64,000 nucleotides of DNA from Holacanthus passer (lineage: Eukaryota; Chordata; Actinopteri; Pomacanthidae): assembly GCA_025331565.1 (NCBI GenBank), contig JAFREQ010000008.1, forward strand, positions 2,666,001-2,730,000, read 5' to 3'. Position numbers and translations under genes: made by a program. Positions within the stretch are counted from its first letter, which is position 1. Each line of letters begins with the position of its first letter. Below the pieces are notes generated by a model. That model saw only the letters and a list, made by a program, of their open reading frames with translations, was not told the origin of the DNA and searched no databases. Of the stretch, positions 52,131 through 64,000 are shown one piece after another.

Positions 52131-52699
52131 CTGTTGGTGCCGTGCAAGTAAAGGCAATCTCTCCCTGCAGCACAGCACTTCTCCCCCACACTTAGATAAA
52201 CCTTCAGTATGATAAACTGTCCCAGCCACATGTTGCAGAGATGAAGGAAGTTTAGGATTGAAATACGTGTCCTGTTCTGCTGATTTTGCCAGTTAGTCAA
52301 AGCCAACTTTTTTTTCTTTTTCTTTTTTTTTCCTTTAGAGATTTTTTTTTCTACTTTATGTTGAATTATTCCTGGGAAATAACAGAGCCATGTTTGAATG
52401 CAGCAGGAGAGCAGGAAAAAAAAGATGTGTTAACTGTGGAAAAGCTGAAAAAAAAACAGTTTTACAAAAGGGATGTTGGTCCTTGGAGATAAGTTACATG
52501 ACTCTGGAGAAAATGAAAAATATCAGCCTAGCATCACGGCAGTATGGGAAATAGTCTTGAAATGTAATCTATAGGATTTGTGTATATGGACACGTTTCTA
52601 CTTTAATTCTTTCATGCCTGCACCACATTTCTGTGAGTGAGTGAAACTCTACATTATGAATTGAGCTGGAGTCGCAGGGAGGAGATGGACGTTCAACAT

Positions 52700-53035
52700 G
52701 CAGGACTGTGACACCGGAATCCAGAGGTCACGTTAAGTTTAGACAACAAAAGCACTTTGGTTAAGGTAGGAAAAGATCTTTTCTGTTTGTGAAATAATCA
52801 TGACATTTAATCAATAGGATTCACTTTGGTTTAGGTTGGGAAAGATCATGATTTCATGTTAATGAAATTTGTGAAATAGTACTTTGTGCACATAGAGATG
52901 AATTTCTGATTTCAAGGTCATGCTGAGCGTCACAAAAACAATTCATGCCCATGCACACAAAACCTATGGATTCAATTTTGTGACTATTTCCTGTATCGCC
53001 CTGATACGAGATTGAAAATCTGTTCTCACATATTG
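52700..53035 (+). repeat. Degenerate percomorph repeat, probable second copy of the 7.1 kb family plus extension
   Basis: 'cactttggttaaggtaggaa' followed by 'aagatc', and again 'tttggtttaggttgggaaag' followed by 'atcatg', are the same words as in the 7.1 kb copy, here as two imperfect direct repeats about 70 bases apart. It continues into 'ttttgtgactatttcctg' and 'cgccctgatacgagat'. Boundaries are approximate. Confidence 0.4.
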
Positions 53036-53999
53036 TTAAAAGCTGTCACAGACCTCCGCCTGCTTCTGCATGTGCTGCGTCCTCCAGCGTCCTTCAAGTA
53101 GTATGTTAAGAGTGTGAGTTCCAACAGATGAGAAACACGAAAGACGGCACTCAGCAACGAGCTGCTTCTTTCTGAGCAGGACAAAAGCAACACTTAAGTC
53201 ATATGCATCTAAACAAAAGCTCCTCTGAAGGCAGATATCTGTGAGTGGGCCTATCTTTCCGAACTGCAAGGGAGGAAGAAGATGAATACTTCTAAAAAAA
53301 AAATAAAATAAAATCCATTTTCTTAGATGCCAGGACTGCAAAAACTTAGAGGCATTTGTTATTGTCAAAACAAAATGGTTTGTTGAATAGATAATGCTGA
53401 AGTAGTCTGAGGAAGGCAACCAAAAAGCTAAAAGACTATCACAACACCTCAGAGTATTTCAGTCTTTTTACACAGCGAGGGAGTTTTAAATCAATATCAG
53501 TATCAGCCTGCATGCATGCACGAAATATAAATATGTCTGACAAATAATCCTGTTTTGTTTTCATGAAGTCTTTTTTTTTCCATTTTAATTTAATTGACAC
53601 TGGTTTTACTGGACCTGACAAATCTTATATGAGTGTTCTGTATGTTTGTGAGCAACATAATTATTCATAATAAACCAGAAGAATTTACCAGCTTCTGGAT
53701 AAATACTGTAGACCACCACTTGAGCCTGAACTTGAATCCAAGCCACAAAAAGTGACACTGTTGCTTACTATTTGCATCAGCTTTGTATGCATAACTAACA
53801 TGATATATGCAGGATCGGTATTCATCATGCAAACCAGGAAATGTTGCGTAACGGAGCCTAAATGAGAATATTTGTACAACAAACCAGTCTGAATTCTCAT
53901 GGGTGGATCAGGAAGCCGGAAGCTTTGTGATTCACATCAGAAGATTAGTTTATCGTAGAAGAATTCAAAATGCAGATCAGAGTAGATGGTGGCACGAGG

Positions 54000-54130
54000 A
54001 CGGGTAGTGTTTTTTATACACAGGAGATTTAATTATCTCCAAAATAATTGTAGCCGCTGATGATAGATAACTTTGTTATCAGCAGACACAATGAGGTGAT
54101 TAATTGCCCTCAGGATTACATGGCATTCGA
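54000..54130. promoter_or_regulatory. Island with palindromic GATA site
   Basis: GATAAC-TTT-GTTATC at 54066-54080 is a perfect inverted repeat; its centre reads CTTTGTT, a SOX word. It is flanked by TTTAATTATC, AATAATTGTAGC and GTGATTAATTGCC. Confidence 0.4.
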
Positions 54131-54809
54131 CTTGTTGCATGAGTTCAGGCATGAAATCCTCATACAGTAATGAGCCATCACACATGTCAATATCAGGTTG
54201 TTTTTTTTAATGTTTATTATAACATTGTTCATCATCACTGTCGCTAATATGGTGTGGACAATTTCTTTATAAGCAAATGATGCTTTTGCAGCCATTTGCA
54301 AGAGCACAAGCGTTACCAAATCTAATATACTGTTTAAAAAAATAAATCTAAATTGTGAGATTAGAAGCTGGCCTGATGGCAATAAAATACTAAAATATGA
54401 AAACAGCTTCATTCATTAAAATTACTGAAAGGTTACAAAAGGTTTGATTTAAGACTAATACCCTCTATGAGTGTAAATCCTAGTTTTAAGACAGCTCTTT
54501 TTGTGAACATGTCAATATCACTAAAGCTAAAAAACGACAAACTGAATGCCTCATTGGAGAAGAAATTTGGGTATGTTTACATCAGTGCAGTGGTCCAGCT
54601 GGGAATGAATCATAAAAAGTGCCTATTTCCCAGTGTAATCTATTCACATAGTCACTCTCCTGAGAAAGAGGAAGCAACAGGAATGATTTGTGGGAGACTT
54701 GTTTGTGTGGACACATTTGAAATGACAAGTCCTTGACAATAGAGGTATTTCTCTGCGTGTTGTACACTCAAAGATATTTCCCTTCACTTTTTTTTTTCCC
54801 CCTCTCGGC

Positions 54810-55130
54810 AAACTCATGTGGAGGCTAAAGAGTCGACTGAAACTCTCACTAGCTCCGCATGAGCCGGACTCAGTGAGCAATAAGCAGCATTAGCGCATTA
54901 CACACACATGATTACGTGGCCATTTCCTCAGCGAATGAGTCTCATCAGAAGTCACTGAAGAAGCCACTGAGTGTGTAATTGTTTCCCATTAGGGGAAACG
55001 TCGACTGCCATTGAGTCGCATCTCGCTGCAGAGTTTGCTGACGAATGCTCACTGTCCACTGAGTGGAGCGGGATAATTCTGCTCTGGGTTGTGATGGAAT
55101 TGCTCAAAACCCCAAAACCACCAGATCAGT
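54810..55130. promoter_or_regulatory. Island with hairpin GTTTCCC…GGGAAAC
   Basis: GTTTCCC-ATTAG-GGGAAAC at 54981-54999 is a perfect 7-bp inverted repeat around an ATTAG core. It lies in 300 bases of unique sequence containing GCAGCATTAGCGC, TGTAATTG and GGGATAATTC. Confidence 0.35.
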
Positions 55131-55738
55131 TTTTAGGGTGAGGGTGATGAATCATGTTTCTTTTTTTTCCTTTTTTTTTTTTTTTTTTGGAGCGAGAAAG
55201 GAACTGCAGGGCAAGAGTTTATATGTTTGTTGATTCACTGAAGTGACACCAGACTTTAAAAATTATTATCAGTCACATCACTGCCTGCAGCGCTAATGTC
55301 TCTGTAGCTCAGATGCAGTCGGTGATCGTGACGCAGCAGTGTGTGACTGCATGGACCATGTTTTTCTGGTTTTTTATATGCTGCTTTTTTGCTTTTTGAA
55401 GTTTTCAAGTTGGGGATTATTGCAAGAATAAAAGTCTAATGTGCTCTTGTGCATATGGCTTAAACGAAAGGTGTTATGTGCACATATGTATTCTTGTTTT
55501 GACAATTCTCCAGGATCACACACACTGACAATAAATAATCACTGTCATGCGTTTTTGTGAAAGTGTTGTAAATTGGACAGCTCACATTGCAAATTACAGG
55601 CTGGTCAAAAGTTCAAATGAGGCCCAACACGTGAAGTGAGACTAGAGGATGAGGCCGAGAGAGGACTTTTCTCAAGTTCTTAATGGCCGCCTGAAATGTT
55701 AGGATGATGAGGAAGAACAAGCAGTTTCCTTTTACACT

Positions 55739-55753
55739 GCTGCCATCTACAGG
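55739..55753 (-). promoter_or_regulatory. CTCF-like motif, minus orientation
   Basis: On the minus strand CCTGTAGATGGCAGC agrees with the CTCF core consensus at 14 of 15 positions. Confidence 0.4.
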
Positions 55754-56102
55754 GCCGAGGTGGAAGTGCCATCATCACTGCTGGGAAGGTGGGAGGGCTG
55801 TCACTGTGGTTGTTAAGCTGCTTGTTAAGAAATAGGCAGACAGACAGACAGAGTAGAAAATAACTGAATAAAATTGACCAGTTCAAATAATTCTAATTAT
55901 TCGCAAAAGCTTCCCAATTATAAGAACCAAAAGAAAAACTGGTCATCATAATTTCAATTTAAAAAATTAAAGGAAAAAAACAACAACTATTAACTTCAAC
56001 TATTACAAAAATGTTATATTATAAATATATATTATATATTTCTGTATTCAATAAGACAGATTGCATGCTGCTCGGCTCCTCATGTTTGATTGCAACAAGT
56101 CA

Positions 56103-56117
56103 CCACTGGATGGCAGT
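56103..56117 (+). promoter_or_regulatory. CTCF-like motif, plus orientation
   Basis: CCACTGGATGGCAGT agrees with the CTCF core consensus at 14 of 15 positions. With the minus-strand site 350 bases to its left it forms a divergent pair. Confidence 0.4.
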
Positions 56118-56193
56118 AAGACAAAGGCTCTGAAGTTGAATACAAGTGGAAGATTAAAAAAAGGGGGGGGGGAAAGATGTTTTAACGTCTTGA

Positions 56194-56195
<2 letters not shown>

Positions 56196-56265
<70 letters not shown>
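56196..56265. repeat. (GT)n microsatellite, about 35 units, longest in the window
   Basis: Seventy bases of pure GT preceded by a G run (56163-56172). Both strands give artefactual open frames. Confidence 0.98.
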
Positions 56266-56266
<1 letters not shown>

Positions 56267-57385
56267 CCTTATATCAGTGGGTGAACAGAGAAAGAGACAT
56301 ATATAGTTTAAGTGAGATAATGCCCAGATAAAAAAAATAAATAAGGTCAACGCTTTCGTCTGACTTTAGAAAACAACTTTAGCAAAGACAATAATTATGG
56401 GCCATGAACATTTTTAAATATGTTAAAAATATAATAAATATAATAATAATTATTATCCAAAAAACAAAGACAAATGCAATGTATGAAAACATTTGGCAGT
56501 TTTGTGCTGTATAAAAATGACAAATGAACAAATGGGCCTTCCTTTTCCTGTTTCCAAGTGTAAGTGGTTAGGAGACAATGCACAGCTTGAACTTGCTCTA
56601 CAGTGGATGAATACATGGCTGCTCATGTGAAATAGTTCCATAAATAAACAGGCTTTACGGTATCATGTGAAATCATTCAGCATGAAATGTAAGTTCTCTT
56701 TCCAAAGAACGAAGGGCAGACAAGCTGAGGTTGATCAAAGCATCCAAACCAGCAAAAGATTCTCTAATTGAAACCAAATGAGAAATAAGCACTGGTCCTG
56801 ATTGTTAACCAGTCTGACGAGCGACATAGTGATATATATGACATCATCATCGTGAACTGGTTTCAGGTGGATTTCCCAGCATATTTTCGCTGCCGCACTG
56901 CTTTGAGCGTCAGGACTGACGAGATACTTCTCTGACGAATCACATCTCTGTGGCCATGAAGTGGCTCTTTTTCATGAAGCCACTATAGAGCTAAAACATA
57001 ATTCACACTGGTGACCTGACATGATGTTAAATATCCTGTCATTGCGATTATTGTTATTGAAGAGACTTTAACTTGAGAACAGTATACATACAGCCCATAT
57101 AACACAAATGACCTGTCTGTTGCAGTTCAGTTTCTCTCAGTTGTGTCTGTTGTGAGAGAATAGCTGCTCCATGAGCTTTGTGTTAATGTCGAAGTGACCT
57201 TTGTTAACCTTGATGGTAAAATGGTGAATTAGATTAACACAACGACAATGAAACAGATGAAGAAGATGATTTAATTTACTCTATGTTCCAAATTTCACCT
57301 ATAAAAAAAATAAAGAATATTGAAATCAATAGTGCTAGACTAAGACAATAAATTAGGAAATCAGAAAGTTATGATAAGTAGCAAG

Positions 57386-57429
<44 letters not shown>
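57386..57429. repeat. (GATA)n tetranucleotide microsatellite, 11 units
   Basis: Pure GATA/TAGA tandem array. It is the only long tetranucleotide repeat in the window. Confidence 0.97.
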
Positions 57430-58791
57430 GCTGTAAATTCCTAATTCTGAAAGTCTTGACATAAAATATCTTTCTTGACACAGTGTGTACCGTTGGAGCC
57501 GTGTAGGCCTCCACACCGTCTGAAGTGTGTCAGTCTTTCCATCTTCACTCTTCTTCTTCCACTGTTCTCTTGACCCAAGAGCCTGCAACCGCAAGAAAAT
57601 GTGCTGACATTTGAAAACCAAGAAGGTGAGAAGCGTGCCAGAAGTCCTCGCACCAACTGCGCTATACTTAACTTTCTCTCTCCCTTTTCCCTCAGCTGCA
57701 AGATAAGCTGAACGTGTGAAATACAGATTGTCAGAGTCGAGTAAGAGGTTTCTCCACTAAATAAATAGCAATCAATCAACAAGCAAGAAACGCTCTAATT
57801 AGTGTTGAGCTGTTTGATTAATGCTGTTATTTTCGCAGACTTCTACAACTCTAACCTCAACTGTAGCCAACTTTTACCTTGACATGATGTTAATTTATAC
57901 TTTGGAGAAGTTAGTAGCTTTATAAACAGAAACAGCACAGAAATGTTTTTTTTTTTCCTTTTACAATCTTGTCTTTCATTTGAGAAATCATTTACATCAT
58001 GATTGTAGGATTACCAGCAGTGACAACACTTCAGTGTGAGTAACAGCGTTGACTCTTCTGAGAAGTACAGTAATGCCAAACCTTTCAGACTGTGCAGAAA
58101 CAACTGTGAGTGTGACCCGCTGTGTTGATACCTCGCAGACAGCAACACACGTCGACTACAAAGTGGAACACAAAAGGTGCCATAATTCATAAATGGATTT
58201 CAGTTTGAGTGTTACTGTTCTGTCAAAACCTCGTCATCACAAAAGGTGATGCAGAATAAAGAAAGCTGAGGTGTTATGGTGGGACAGTAAGTAGTTTGAT
58301 GTGATGGTGACTGACGCTAAAGTGCACAAAAATACAGATGCAAGGAGGGGCCAACACGCTGTGTCTCCCCAGCCCACATTCTGCAGTGAATGTGATGCAA
58401 ATGGAAGAACATAAAGGGCTGACATTTACTTTTGCACTTTGGTTTACAGTATGTGTGGTTGCCCTTTAAATCACTTGTGATCATTTTGAACATGACTCCT
58501 TCTGTGACCCCTTTTAGGTCCCACCCCCGAAAAAACTGATAAGATACTCTGCAGAGGAATTAACAGCTTTGCCACAGTCACACTGAAAATCATGAAAAAA
58601 AAATATTTACAGTCCAAGAAAATCTATTTCTGGAAATGTCAATGATGGTATATGCTTCTCTCTAGTCTACGTCTGACATGCAGATTAGGTTGATGATGGT
58701 AGTGAATAGATGAAACTCCAGTCTCTTTATTTGTCTGTGTAAAACAAAAAAAAGAAAAAGTTTTGTGTTCACATTTGTTTCCTGTTTTCAG

Positions 58792-58910
58792 TTCGGCTCA
58801 TTGCAGCTGTGTATCCATTTATGTCAAACCACCAGTGCATGTATCCCCACATCCCAGTGCCAGGTTCCTACAGTAAAACCTGTAGCCGTCTGCCTCGCGA
58901 CGGCCTTTAA
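58792..58910 (+). other. Candidate terminal coding exon (38 codons and stop)
   Basis: A pyrimidine-rich acceptor (TTCCTGTTTTCAG) precedes 58792. In the frame starting at 58794 there are 38 codons ending at TAA 58908-58910. The peptide contains AAVYPFMSNHQCMYPHIPVPG and ends SRLPRDGL. It is rich in Tyr, Pro, His and Ser and lacks low-complexity runs, unlike other frames here. The 3' half is locally CpG-rich (CTCGCGACGG). If real it would be the last exon of a plus-strand gene, opposite in direction to the 49.3 kb gene. No upstream partner exon was found, and a second frame is also open, so this is a lead only. Confidence 0.18.
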
Positions 58911-59029
58911 ACTGTGTCTCGCTTCCCAGTATATTTTCGCAGTTCGAGCTGATCAGCAGGTGTGCAGTGCTCTACAAAACCCCACTTTCTCTCTTTCTGT
59001 CACGTTCTCTATCTTCCTGTGTCAGATGC

Positions 59030-59375
59030 ATTCATCCCTCTCTCTCTCTCTCTCACTCTCCGTCTCTCTCCCTCAGTTTCGTTGTTTCTCTCTTTCCCTT
59101 TTGCCACTCTCTCGCTCTGACTTACCAAGAAGCACCTGATGTGTGTGCTGATGCCCTTTCTCACTTACTTTCCTCACTTGCCCTTGTTGCCTTTGCTCTC
59201 TCTTAAACTGCTCTGCTCTTCTTCAGACTCCCCCCCTTTTCTAGGGTCAGACGCACCTGCACGTTATTGTTTTTGTCTTAAATGCCTCTCTTCACTCGTC
59301 TGTCTCTTTGTGCATGTTGTTCACCCCACAGCCCCCCTCCTCCTCCTCCTCCTCCTCTCCCCCCCCCCTCCACCA
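59030..59375. repeat. Pyrimidine-rich simple-sequence region
   Basis: CT repeats at 59033-59090 and CCT/C runs at 59330-59372. They produce the Ser/Leu/Pro-rich frames here. Confidence 0.9.
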
Positions 59376-59987
59376 CTAGACATGGCTGCATAACGCGGGT
59401 AAGCAAAGGAAGGAAAGTGGAAGTTCCCCCACAGTCCTACTTCCTCCCCACATGAATATTGCGACCTCTTTTAAGCGCTCTGACCACAAACCTGCCCAAA
59501 ATTACCCAGAGGCCTTTGCACAGTCTTCCTTATGGTGTCTGTGCACAGGGTGTCAAAAGCTGTCCTCAAAAAATATAAACTAGCAGCTTCATTTGCAGCT
59601 AACTGCAAAGATAGATACAGTATAATTTGCTTAGCAACTTTGTGAGAGTTCATTTATTCATTTGCATAAACTCAAAAAAGAAATAGGACCTTTCATTCCA
59701 TTGCTAACTTTATAACAACCCTGCTACTGAATATCAGTCAAGTGGGTTGATATAGTAGTAAGAGCTGCACCCATGACTGCAGCCCTGTTTTTCCCACAGA
59801 TTCTCAACACTGACATTACACCAGTCAGTGACTAAATTGCATTAATATTTCCCAGGCTCTCACATTACCTAAAAAAGAACTAGCAAAGCAAACATGCAAA
59901 GCTACTGCATTTGATACCGCGTTTCAACAGTGCTCAAATGAGCCTTACTAACTTCTAAAATATGGGTGTGTAACAGAAACGAACTGG

Positions 59988-60022
<35 letters not shown>

Positions 60023-62559
60023 AGTGCGTGCATGTCTTTGCTGGTGTGTGTGAGGTTTTAAGGGCCAGTCCAAACATCCACCACTACCTGGCAGGAAAAA
60101 CAGGAATAGGACTTGTCACCGGGCGATTGCACAACCTCGCTGGTGGATTCACACTCGGCTGAAAAAGATCTGGAACTGCTCCCTGCGCTGTAACTTGAAA
60201 CCCAGAGGACAGGCTTCACCACTTCGACAAAAGCAACAGTGATTCTAATGTGCTTCGAAATCACAGTGACAATCCATGGTGGTATTTTTTAACACCGTCA
60301 GGCTTGAGATCGGTGCTGTATGTGTGTGTTTATCAGGTGGGAAGTAAGTATTAAATGAATCTGCTAATATGGAAATTATATTGATTCATTCGACACACAA
60401 GATTATACTTCTATAAAGCCATATTTGTTCACAGTGTATTCATCTCAGCCTTGTTCACTCTTGCTGTGTACTGAATCTTCAATAGACTCCGGTGCCACTA
60501 TGAGGTGTGTTTTGGTGTTAATCTGAGTGTGTAAAGTGTGTCTGTGTACGTGGGTGTGCATGGTGGTAGTTTCCAGCACTTTTGACACCTCCAGACAGCT
60601 CTGACTGTCTAACAGGAGCTGCAGAAGAAGAGACATGGGCAGTGGAACTTGACAGAGGAAGTCTCAAAACCAGAACCGCAGCCCTCGATCCTGAGGAGGA
60701 AACAAAAACTAATAACACTCGAGCTGCATCCTTTGGTCAAAGAAGTTATATATGCATAAGACTTAGCTGTACTTTTTAATAAAAACTCAAGACTGCATCC
60801 TTGCAAGAAAGGACACTGCTGGGATTTTCAGACTCTAAAATCAAGCACATGTGGGAACTAAAGTTATTCAGTCCACTGCAGATCAGAAAATGGCTTATTG
60901 ATCATGCATCAGAGGAAAATGTCAAGACTTCTTCAAACTACGTCGAACCTTTCATACTGACCGTGTGCATCCTGTCATGGCCACAGTCGACACTGTTGCA
61001 TGGTTCCAGCAGGGTTCAAAACTATGACTCAATGTTTCTCTTTCCAGATCTCAGACCACAGACCCAAAGCACTTCACATTTATCAGGAAATTATTTTTTG
61101 TATTATTGACATATGAAATAGTAGATCGCCTTTACTTCACGCTCACAGGTGATAGTGTCATGATTGGGTATGAAAGGTTCATCCTGGAAAGACTCAGTCG
61201 TTCACAAGCGAGGATGGAGAGAGGTTCAACACTCTGTCAAACACATGATTGTCGAAAGGAGATAAATACATGGGCTCAGCAACGCCTTGTAAAACTGTCT
61301 GTAAACACTGTTTGTTTGTGAATGCTTTGGTATCCAGCTTATAACTTAACTGACTAACCACCAACATATTTCAAAGAGCTCTGGTATATTCAGAGGTGTT
61401 GGGTGCAGAGTGCTTTAATGTTTCATACAACAATACTTTCTTGGACAATCTTTATCAGACTGTCCTTCACCATTCTTTAACATGGTGGGTCTTTCATCAG
61501 TCTTGCATCACATCTTCACCTGAACCACAAACTGCAGTTGATGTTAGGGATTGGAAGGAAAATACATTATCCTAATGACCGACTGACCCCTGACAGAGCA
61601 ACGTCTGATCTCCGTAACCAGAAAACGTTGATTATTAACAATTTGAGATATTTTTTTTGTCTTCAGTGACACCACATCCTTAATAAAACTTTCATTTTCT
61701 TTAACTCAAGACAAAGTTAGATTAAACAATTCTTCTGATCATGTTCTTTCTTTCATTTAGTTCTCAAATTGCTCTTTTTTGCAATGCGTGGAAAGTCTGA
61801 GGCTGTTCTGAGGAACAGGCTTTCTGCCAGAAGAGCACCACAGAGTGAGGGCAGGTGTATCACTCCCGTGTTTAAAGTATGAGTCAAACAGAGATATGAT
61901 CTAGATGGGAACAGACAATCAACTGACAGGCAGGTAAATAGAGGAATCGGAAGATGAAAAGATACAGTTTGGGGTCTGCTGAGGCTTTACATTTCTCAGT
62001 TTTGCTACCGCCTTTAGGCAGCTTTGATTTTGTGTGTGTTTGCTGCGTGGATGTGTGTGTGTGAGTGTGTGTGCAATACACAGATTAAAGAAGTAAGGGG
62101 GTGAAGAAGGCTGCTCTGACATTTAGAGGCTTCAACAGGCTCCAGCGCCCACCTGTTCATAGACAAAGACTGGAGAGGAACAAACACCAGTCATTACACT
62201 GCAAACTGAGGCAAAGCACCGAGGCTGTGTGTTATGGGGAAGCAGGTCTGGCTGCTAACTACATTTTTAGAAATTATTCTTTAGGTAGACAAGGCAGATT
62301 CTGTAAATAAGCAAAGAACTGAAGTGAACAACTTCTGATTTAAATTAACTTTCATCTTTTAGACAATAAATTATATAATATTGAAAGTTATCTTTAAAGT
62401 TTTGATGTTTTCTCTGAGTAGTCAATCCATATATTGATCTCTGTGATAAAAATAATAAAAATATAAATAAATGTGCTCAGAGAGTGAAATGTGATTGCTG
62501 GATTTAGTCGCTTTCATATGGCTCTGCTTCGTGTCAGCACATGACTGATTAGAATCTGA
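59376..62559. other. No gene confirmed
   Basis: Three plus-strand frames follow one another (60582-60779, 60801-61109, 61106-61321) without recognisable domains or repeats. Otherwise unique noncoding sequence with (GT)n listed separately. Confidence 0.4.
59992..60020. repeat. (GT)n microsatellite
   Basis: About 14 GT units, then interrupted GT. Confidence 0.95.
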
Positions 62560-62700
62560 CCTTAAATAAAATGAACACCAGCTTGGGCCATCAGCAAACA
62601 CTCACAACCAGGGCTTAATTGTCTCACTTTAATTATCTTTTTTCTTTCCACAATTCATGTCCAGAAAAATTGGCCTATTAAGGTTTAAATGGAAAATTTG
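62560..62700. promoter_or_regulatory. Candidate regulatory island
   Basis: GGGCTTAATTGTCTCAC followed by CTTTAATTATC, then GGCCTATTAAGG. Repeat-free. Confidence 0.25.
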
Positions 62701-64000
62701 CCCTAAAAAAGACTGTTATTTTTTTGGATAGTGTTGAGAGCAGCTGGTGAATTTGAAGCAGTCTGTCACTGAGCTTAACAGCTGAAAGAAAGACTGTGGT
62801 GAGAAAACTAAACTGTAGTATAAAGTTGAATCTAAAATACTATGACTTAATTCAAATAAAACTCACTGGGATTCAATTTCAAACAAATATTCTGTGAATC
62901 CACAGAGTCACTAATTAATCAAATGTCACCTGTTTATCTCATCAGTTCACCACCTGATCCTTGTCTGTGTTTGTGGATCATCATTTAAATTCTGCTGAGG
63001 CTGGATTTCCCCTTCGTGTTCATGGTCAAAGCCACAGTTAAAACAAGACTACTTCAAATCACGTGTCAGAGAAGTTAAACCACAAATAAGTCAATTCACT
63101 TCTCCAGACATGTTTAAACCCTTTTCAGTTTCATGACCTTGCATGTTTTTCACAAGATTCAAGCTTTTTTTTTTTCTCACAATAAAACCTTTTAATTGCA
63201 TGACACATTTTGCATGTTTTGAAGAAAACCATATAACAATATGTCTGACTTCCTGTATCAAATTTCACAAAACAGCCAAGGCAGTAAAATCATTTCTTTA
63301 ATAGAGAGAAACCCATGGCTTAAAAATATACATTGTATTCTTCACAGCAGTGTGTCTTCATGTAATGTGACTAATGTCGAAAACAGGGCTGAACAATCCG
63401 CCGACTTCCTTCACCACATTCAGTGTTGGACTGATTTAAGTCATGAGAAATTACCAAAGAAATTCAATTACTGTGCATCTTTTCGATAAATAAATCACAT
63501 ATTTTAGGACATAAAAATACACAAGCTATGCAAATACCTGAGAGCCCTCACATCAGAAAGTTGTTATCAATGTCAGAGATGATCGATCGGCACACATTCC
63601 TGGATAATTTCAATAGTCAGTGCCAAAATATACACCTTTCATATATTATTTCTTAAAAAATACAATTCACCTGAACCCAGTCTTTTACATTTTTTGTAAA
63701 CATTTTGAAACTTAAAAAAACACACAAAAGTTCACAAAACTAGTTGCATTAACATTTGAGCAGAAAAATAGACATTTAGCACACGCATTTTCAAAATTTA
63801 CAAAAAACATCCCCGCAATCTGAAACAATAGCAATGATTTTGATTTTCAAGTAAACGCCTCGCTCGCAAGGAGGACTGACAGAAGACCTTTTTTTTTTCT
63901 GACATTTTTTTGTTCATATGGCTGCTTCATTTAAAGAATTTGTGTCCGAGTAAGGCTGCCCTTATTACAACATTACTGTGAGAACAAGGAAAAAATATGT
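62701..64000. other. AT-rich right edge, no gene seen
   Basis: Many A and T runs and several AATAAA-like words on both strands. It could hold part of a 3' UTR of a gene beyond the window, but nothing proves it. Confidence 0.35.

Noticed and set aside
60582..61321. Three successive plus-strand frames
   Set aside because: No similarity between them and any known family; no splice sites or shared composition that would link them.
1..64000. CRISPR arrays, phage or bacterial operons
   Set aside because: No spaced direct repeats of array type and no prokaryotic coding density; the window is vertebrate nuclear DNA.

Overview
This is eukaryotic, almost certainly teleost fish, nuclear DNA. It is AT-rich and has no bacterial-type operons and no long conserved open frames. 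It is dense in (CA)n/(GT)n microsatellites and carries scraps of interspersed repeats that I recognise as typical of percomorph (spiny-rayed) fish: the 'cagtggtggaag...acttaagtaaaagtag' element at about 36.1 kb, the hAT-like 'ccacactgagccagata' element at about 37.9 kb, and the 'ttttatccaaagcgac' motif at about 18.6 kb. Repeat families are recalled from memory, not searched.

Only one coding segment is well supported. On the minus strand, 49325-49403 encodes a 26-residue signal peptide. It starts at an ATG with A at -3 and ends in a consensus donor (CAG|GTGAGT), phase 1. A CpG-rich promoter-like stretch with three inverted CCAAT boxes and a possible TATA box lies just upstream, at about 49.44-49.96 kb. 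This looks like the first coding exon of a secreted or membrane protein. Its remaining exons would lie leftward, so roughly 1-49324 is probably its first intron and/or flanking gene desert. I cannot name the gene. A minimal start-stop upstream ORF (ATG TGA) sits 31 nt before the main ATG.

The rest reads as a noncoding regulatory landscape. Islands of 80-400 bp are free of simple repeats and packed with homeodomain (TAATTA, CAATTA), SOX, TCF/LEF, GATA, octamer and E-box motifs. The richest are 30.59-31.35, 32.68-32.86, 36.79-36.99, 44.77-45.02, 51.83-52.13 and 54.0-55.1 kb. They resemble the conserved noncoding elements that surround vertebrate developmental genes, but conservation cannot be tested from one sequence. 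CTCF-like motifs appear at 29.2, 51.5, 55.74 (minus) and 56.10 kb (plus); the last two form a divergent pair.

Three weaker exon-like segments (12826-12934, 35501-35544, 58792-58910, all plus strand) and a second CpG-rich, promoter-like block at 29.15-29.61 kb are listed with low confidence. Nearly all short open frames are chance or low-complexity artefacts. The 239-codon frame at 31962-32681 is longer than expected by chance but has no recognisable domain.
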